Origin: JANWLD01 sp036278875
GTDB taxonomy: Bacteria; Patescibacteriota; Saccharimonadia; Saccharimonadales; 2-12-FULL-41-12
Assembly: GCA_036278875.1 (NCBI GenBank)
Contig: DASUKF010000022.1
Coordinates: forward strand, 1-7,945
DNA length: 7,945 nucleotides
Direction: 5' to 3'
Shown: piece by piece, positions 5,821-7,945 of the stretch
How positions within the stretch are numbered: position 1 is the first letter of the stretch
Layout: each line of letters starts with the position of its first letter
Program-made: the position numbers and the translations under genes
Notes under the pieces: model-generated
Database searches by the model: none
Told to the model about the DNA's origin: nothing
The model's input: only the letters and a program-made list of their open reading frames with translations

Positions 5821-5838
5821 TCTATACGGTTATACAAT
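5810..5838 (+). promoter_or_regulatory. Promoter of the cimA unit
   Basis: TTGACA (5810-5815) and TACAAT (5833-5838) are 17 nt apart, a near-consensus promoter whose -35 lies within the last codons of leuA. Predicted +1 is near 5845, about four nt before the leader ATG at 5849. It gives cimA transcription independent of leuA. Confidence 0.85.
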
Positions 5839-5848
5839 CGCTAATGTT

Positions 5849-5905
5849 ATGAGCAAGCAGATAATAATCGCTGAAATTATCATTATCCCCGGAGGACGCG
5901 GGTAA
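5849..5905 (+). CDS. Isoleucine-rich leader peptide of the cimA attenuator
   Basis: An 18-codon ORF encodes MSKQIIIAEIIIIPGGRG. Seven of the 18 residues are isoleucine, in runs of three (ATA ATA ATC, 5861-5869) and four (ATT ATC ATT ATC, 5876-5887), using all three Ile codons. There is no SD and the start is about four nt from the predicted +1, so initiation should be leaderless. The stop TAA (5903-5905) lies in the antiterminator strand. It is the same length as the leader at 7606 and shares MSK at the start, IP at residues 13-14 and a final Gly. Confidence 0.85.
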   Translation: MSKQIIIAEIIIIPGGRG

Positions 5906-5955
5906 GCTTGTAATTTTTGCGAAAAAGATAAGCTCCCGCGAAAGCGGGAGTTTTT
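5897..5955 (+). promoter_or_regulatory. Isoleucine transcription attenuator
   Basis: The antiterminator is CGCGGG (5897-5902) plus AGCTT (5905-5909), pairing with AAGCT (5930-5934) plus CCCGCG (5935-5940). That is 11 bp with a two-nt bulge (TA) which is the first part of the leader stop codon. It uses the 5' strand of the terminator stem, so the folds are exclusive. A short CCCG/CGGG pairing (5888-5891/5899-5902) can tie up the antiterminator strand when no ribosome stalls. A ribosome at the stop codon would physically cover the strand, while stalling at the Ile runs leaves it free. Confidence 0.8.
5930..5955 (+). terminator. Intrinsic terminator of the cimA attenuator
   Basis: CTCCCGC (5933-5939) and GCGGGAG (5944-5950) form a GC-rich stem capped by a GAAA tetraloop and followed by TTTTT (5951-5955). 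Three weaker pairs can extend it at the base (5930-5932 with 5951-5953). It sits five nt before the SD of cimA. Confidence 0.9.
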
Positions 5956-5968
5956 AATTAGGAGAAAT

Positions 5969-7573
5969 ATGCCAGAACCAAACAGTCCGGAACAGCTAAA
6001 ACCAGTGAAAATATTTGATACCACGCTCCGCGACGGAATCCAAGCTACTGATGTAAGTGCGACCAAAGCCAACGCACTATATATAGCGGGAAGTCTCGCC
6101 GAAGCCGGTGTAGATATTATTGAGATAGGTTTCCCGGCTTCCAATGACGGCAATCTTGCTACCGTACAGCATATAGCGGAGAGGGTGGACGGAGCGCAAT
6201 TGGCCGCATTTGCACGTACCGACCCGGAAGACGTGGCAAAAGCAGGCTACGCCTTAGCCCCGGCAGGCGACAGGGCAAGGATCAACATCTGCCGGCCCTT
6301 TAGCGATTTGCATATACAAAAACGCTTGGGGTCCACACGCGAAGAGACCGTAGAACTGGCCGTCAGGCACACTGCTCAGGCCAGGGAGCTTGTCGATGAT
6401 GTCCAGTTTTCTTTTGAAGATTCTACCCGAGCCGAACTAAAATTCTTAAAAGAATCGGTACTGGCAGTAGCCCATGCCGGAGCCACCACCATGATGCTGC
6501 CCGATACCGTAGGTGCCATGCTGCCCCGGGATTATTCCGAACGGCTGCTTGCCATACGCGAAGCATTGGACGCTCGCGGATTCGGCCATGTCGTGATAGC
6601 CGCTCACTGCCATAATGACCGCGGCCAGGCGGTAATGAGCAGTCTGGACGCTTTGCGCTTCGGCGGAGCAGAACAGGTAGATGTAACTATAGGCGGAGTC
6701 GGCGAACGGAATGGCAACACCCCACTGGAAGTAGTGGTAGGTAATCTGGCAGTTTATCCTGAAATGGGCCTTGTGACTAATGTCGATCCGACCAAATTAC
6801 GCAACCTGGCTTACGAAATCGGACCAAAAGCCCTCGGCGACGGCGCCAGGTTGCCCGAAAAGCACCCGTTCGTAGGCGAGCAAAGCTACGCGCACGGTTC
6901 CGGCATGCACCAGCACGGAGTGCTGATAGACGAACTGATGTTCAAGGACTTCAAATCAGCCGAGCTAGGATTTGACAAGCCATTCCAGTTCAAGATAAAT
7001 GACCAGAGCGGCAAATCGGGCGTAAGATACGAATTAGGCACTACATTAAATATGAGCGTCGACGAACATACCCTGCAGCTGATAACCGATGCGGTAAAAA
7101 AACGCTCGACAGACCGTGGCGGCAAAAATCTCGGACACAATGAGCTGGAAGAACTTACCAGCGAGATAATCGGAGAAGAAGTAGAAGACAAGTTCAAACT
7201 TGAAGCATTTTCGTTCACCGGTGACACCCAGGGCGATGAAGACGGTCTGTGCACGGCAACCGTGACAATCAACGGCCAGGAGAAGACCGTTGAGTCCAAA
7301 GGCGGCGTGGTAGATGCCGCAAGGCAAGCGATAGAAGAGCTTACCGGCTTTGAATTCAATATAACCGGCTGGCATGTCGATGATTTGGAAGAAGGTTCTG
7401 ATGCCGCAGTAGGTATATTTGCCACCGTAAAACACAACGGATACGAAGTAGATACTTATGCCAGGTCAAAGGTTTCGGAGAACGCCGGTGCGGATATATT
7501 GATGCAGGCCGTCAACGTAATCCATCGCGTCGAGGAACGCACACGAGGGTCAGCCCCGGAAAAAGCGGCTTGA
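5969..7573 (+). CDS. cimA: Probable citramalate synthase (LeuA-family paralogue)
   Basis: A 534-aa member of the isopropylmalate/homocitrate/citramalate synthase family, best read as citramalate synthase, which joins pyruvate and acetyl-CoA to (R)-citramalate and opens threonine-independent isoleucine synthesis. Visible parts are FDTTLRDG (16-23; Arg21, metal ligand Asp22), GFPAS (54-58), LPDTVGAM (177-184), HCHND (213-217; His213, His215), GERNGN (245-250; Asn250) and HGSGMHQHG (309-317). A C-terminal LeuA-dimer-type regulatory domain starts near residue 385. The barrel alone also fits isopropylmalate synthase. It differs clearly from the neighbouring leuA product at substrate-side positions (TVGAM for TVGY, GERNGN for GERAGN), and the seven-isoleucine leader argues for isoleucine as end product. 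SD AGGAG (5960-5964) fixes the ATG. The TGA stop lies inside the next unit's TTGACA. Confidence 0.8.
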   Translation: MPEPNSPEQLKPVKIFDTTLRDGIQATDVSATKANALYIAGSLAEAGVDIIEIGFPASNDGNLATVQHIAERVDGAQLAAFARTDPEDVAKAGYALAPAGDRARINICRPFSDLHIQKRLGSTREETVELAVRHTAQARELVDDVQFSFEDSTRAELKFLKESVLAVAHAGATTMMLPDTVGAMLPRDYSERLLAIREALDARGFGHVVIAAHCHNDRGQAVMSSLDALRFGGAEQVDVTIGGVGERNGNTPLEVVVGNLAVYPEMGLVTNVDPTKLRNLAYEIGPKALGDGARLPEKHPFVGEQSYAHGSGMHQHGVLIDELMFKDFKSAELGFDKPFQFKINDQSGKSGVRYELGTTLNMSVDEHTLQLITDAVKKRSTDRGGKNLGHNELEELTSEIIGEEVEDKFKLEAFSFTGDTQGDEDGLCTATVTINGQEKTVESKGGVVDAARQAIEELTGFEFNITGWHVDDLEEGSDAAVGIFATVKHNGYEVDTYARSKVSENAGADILMQAVNVIHRVEERTRGSAPEKAA

Positions 7574-7598
7574 CAGGAGTTTATGAAAGGTATATCGT
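7570..7598 (+). promoter_or_regulatory. Promoter of the third attenuated unit
   Basis: TTGACA (7570-7575) contains the TGA stop of cimA (7571-7573). With a 17-nt spacer the -10 is TATCGT (7593-7598), weaker than the other two; TATATC at 7591-7596 is an alternative. Predicted +1 is about 7605, one nt before the leader ATG at 7606. Confidence 0.7.
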
Positions 7599-7605
7599 TT
7601 TAGTC

Positions 7606-7662
7606 ATGAGCAAATCACTCGTACTCAGCATGGTAGTGGTAATCCCGGAGACCAGCGGGTAA
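7606..7662 (+). CDS. Leu/Val/Ile leader peptide of the third attenuator
   Basis: An 18-codon ORF encodes MSKSLVLSMVVVIPETSG. The control codons are CTC GTA CTC (7618-7626) and GTA GTG GTA ATC (7633-7644): two Leu, four Val and one Ile. A mix of all three branched-chain amino acids is what leaders of shared-pathway genes, such as acetolactate synthase operons, show. There is no SD and the start nearly coincides with the predicted +1. Stop TAA 7660-7662 lies in the antiterminator strand. It aligns without gaps to the isoleucine leader at 5849. Confidence 0.83.
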   Translation: MSKSLVLSMVVVIPETSG

Positions 7663-7715
7663 GCTTGTAATTTATTAAGAAAACGAAGCTCCCGCTAGGA
7701 AAAGCGGGAGTTTTT
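7654..7715 (+). promoter_or_regulatory. Branched-chain amino acid transcription attenuator
   Basis: AGCGGG (7654-7659) plus AGCTT (7662-7666) can pair with AAGCT (7686-7690) plus CCCGCT (7691-7696), with a TA bulge at the stop codon. This is the same layout as the cimA attenuator. GCGGGTAAGCTTGTAATTT is identical in both (7655-7673 and 5898-5916), so the two elements are related by descent. The antiterminator uses the 5' strand of the terminator stem. Confidence 0.8.
7686..7715 (+). terminator. Intrinsic terminator of the third attenuator
   Basis: CTCCCGCT (7689-7696) and AGCGGGAG (7703-7710) make an 8-bp stem with loop AGGAAA, followed by TTTTT (7711-7715). The three nt before the stem can add weak pairs with the T-run. 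It lies ahead of the SD at 7732-7740. Confidence 0.9.
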
Positions 7716-7746
7716 AATTTAGAAGACAAGTAGGAAGGAGAACAAA

Positions 7747-7945
7747 ATGGCAAGCCAAAAATCAGACGCATCAATGTTCCGTGATACGTTTGAGCAAGCC
7801 GAGCAACGCGAACAGGAAGGGAACGCGGAAACGCCTCAGGCAGGACCGGACAGGCATCCGTCAATATATGAATTCAGAGCCATAGAGAACGGAGGCAACA
7901 GATCATATGCCTCCGTATTCAGAAGAGTTTTCGAAGAAGCATTGG
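7747..7945 (+). CDS. Start of an unidentified gene under branched-chain attenuation (cut by window end)
   Basis: An open frame of 66 codons begins at ATG 7747, after a strong SD (GGAAGGAG, 7733-7740), and runs off the window. The visible N-terminus is hydrophilic and rich in Gln, Glu and Ala (residues 1-38, including FEQAEQREQEG), probably a disordered extension. It is followed by HPSIYEFRAIENGGNRSYA and the likely helix SVFRRVFEEAL. I do not recognise a family from this fragment, and it does not resemble the usual starts of IlvC, IlvD, IlvE, LeuB or LeuC. The Leu/Val/Ile leader in front implies a step or transporter common to the branched-chain amino acids. Acetolactate synthase would be the usual candidate, but that is inference from regulation only. 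Confidence 0.75.
   Translation, partial: MASQKSDASMFRDTFEQAEQREQEGNAETPQAGPDRHPSIYEFRAIENGGNRSYASVFRRVFEEAL

Noticed and set aside
7625..7864. Minus-strand 79-codon frame over the third attenuator
   Set aside because: It crosses a terminator hairpin and the start of a well-signalled plus-strand gene; there is no promoter or SD for it.

Overview
The window looks like compact bacterial chromosomal DNA with roughly balanced GC. TGA is used as a normal stop (the HAD gene and the second synthase gene both end in TGA), so no recoding is seen. Many genes have a -10 box only 7-10 nt before the start codon and no Shine-Dalgarno (SD) sequence, which implies leaderless mRNAs. The organism cannot be placed from this sequence. 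Candidate-phyla (Patescibacteria-like) bacteria, Actinobacteria or another leaderless-rich lineage are all possible, and that is only a weak inference.

Layout. Positions 1-328 hold no credible gene but do hold promoter-like boxes, an exact 25-nt copy of the 5' part of tRNA-Ser (154-178) and a hairpin-rich stretch. A complete tRNA-Ser(GGA) lies at 329-418. On the minus strand are a flavodoxin-fold NAD(P)H/FMN reductase-like gene (499-1227) and pyrH (UMP kinase, best start GTG at 1980). On the plus strand follow an exonuclease III-family gene (2028-2825), a 126-aa unknown protein (2869-3249) and a SerB-like HAD-family hydrolase (3269-3979). pyrH and the exonuclease gene diverge from interlocked promoters.

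The striking part is 3976-7945: three consecutive transcription units, each built the same way. Each has a promoter whose -35 box is TTGACA, placed on or just before the end of the upstream gene. Next comes a tiny leader peptide starting almost at the predicted +1, then alternative antiterminator and terminator hairpins, then an SD and a gene. The first leader is rich in Leu codons (CTC CTC CTC AGC CTT AAA GGG CTG) and precedes a 2-isopropylmalate synthase (leuA), the committed enzyme of leucine synthesis. The second is MSKQIIIAEIIIIPGGRG, with seven Ile codons, and precedes a LeuA paralogue that is therefore best read as citramalate synthase (cimA), the entry to threonine-independent isoleucine synthesis. 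The third is MSKSLVLSMVVVIPETSG, with Leu, Val and Ile codons, and precedes a gene cut by the window end whose N-terminus I do not recognise.

Together the region appears to be a branched-chain amino acid biosynthesis locus in which each gene is separately tuned by ribosome-mediated attenuation to its own end product. Leaders two and three are clearly homologous (same length, same frame plan, 19 identical nt in the antiterminator strand) but differ in their control codons, as though specificity was changed by codon replacement after duplication.
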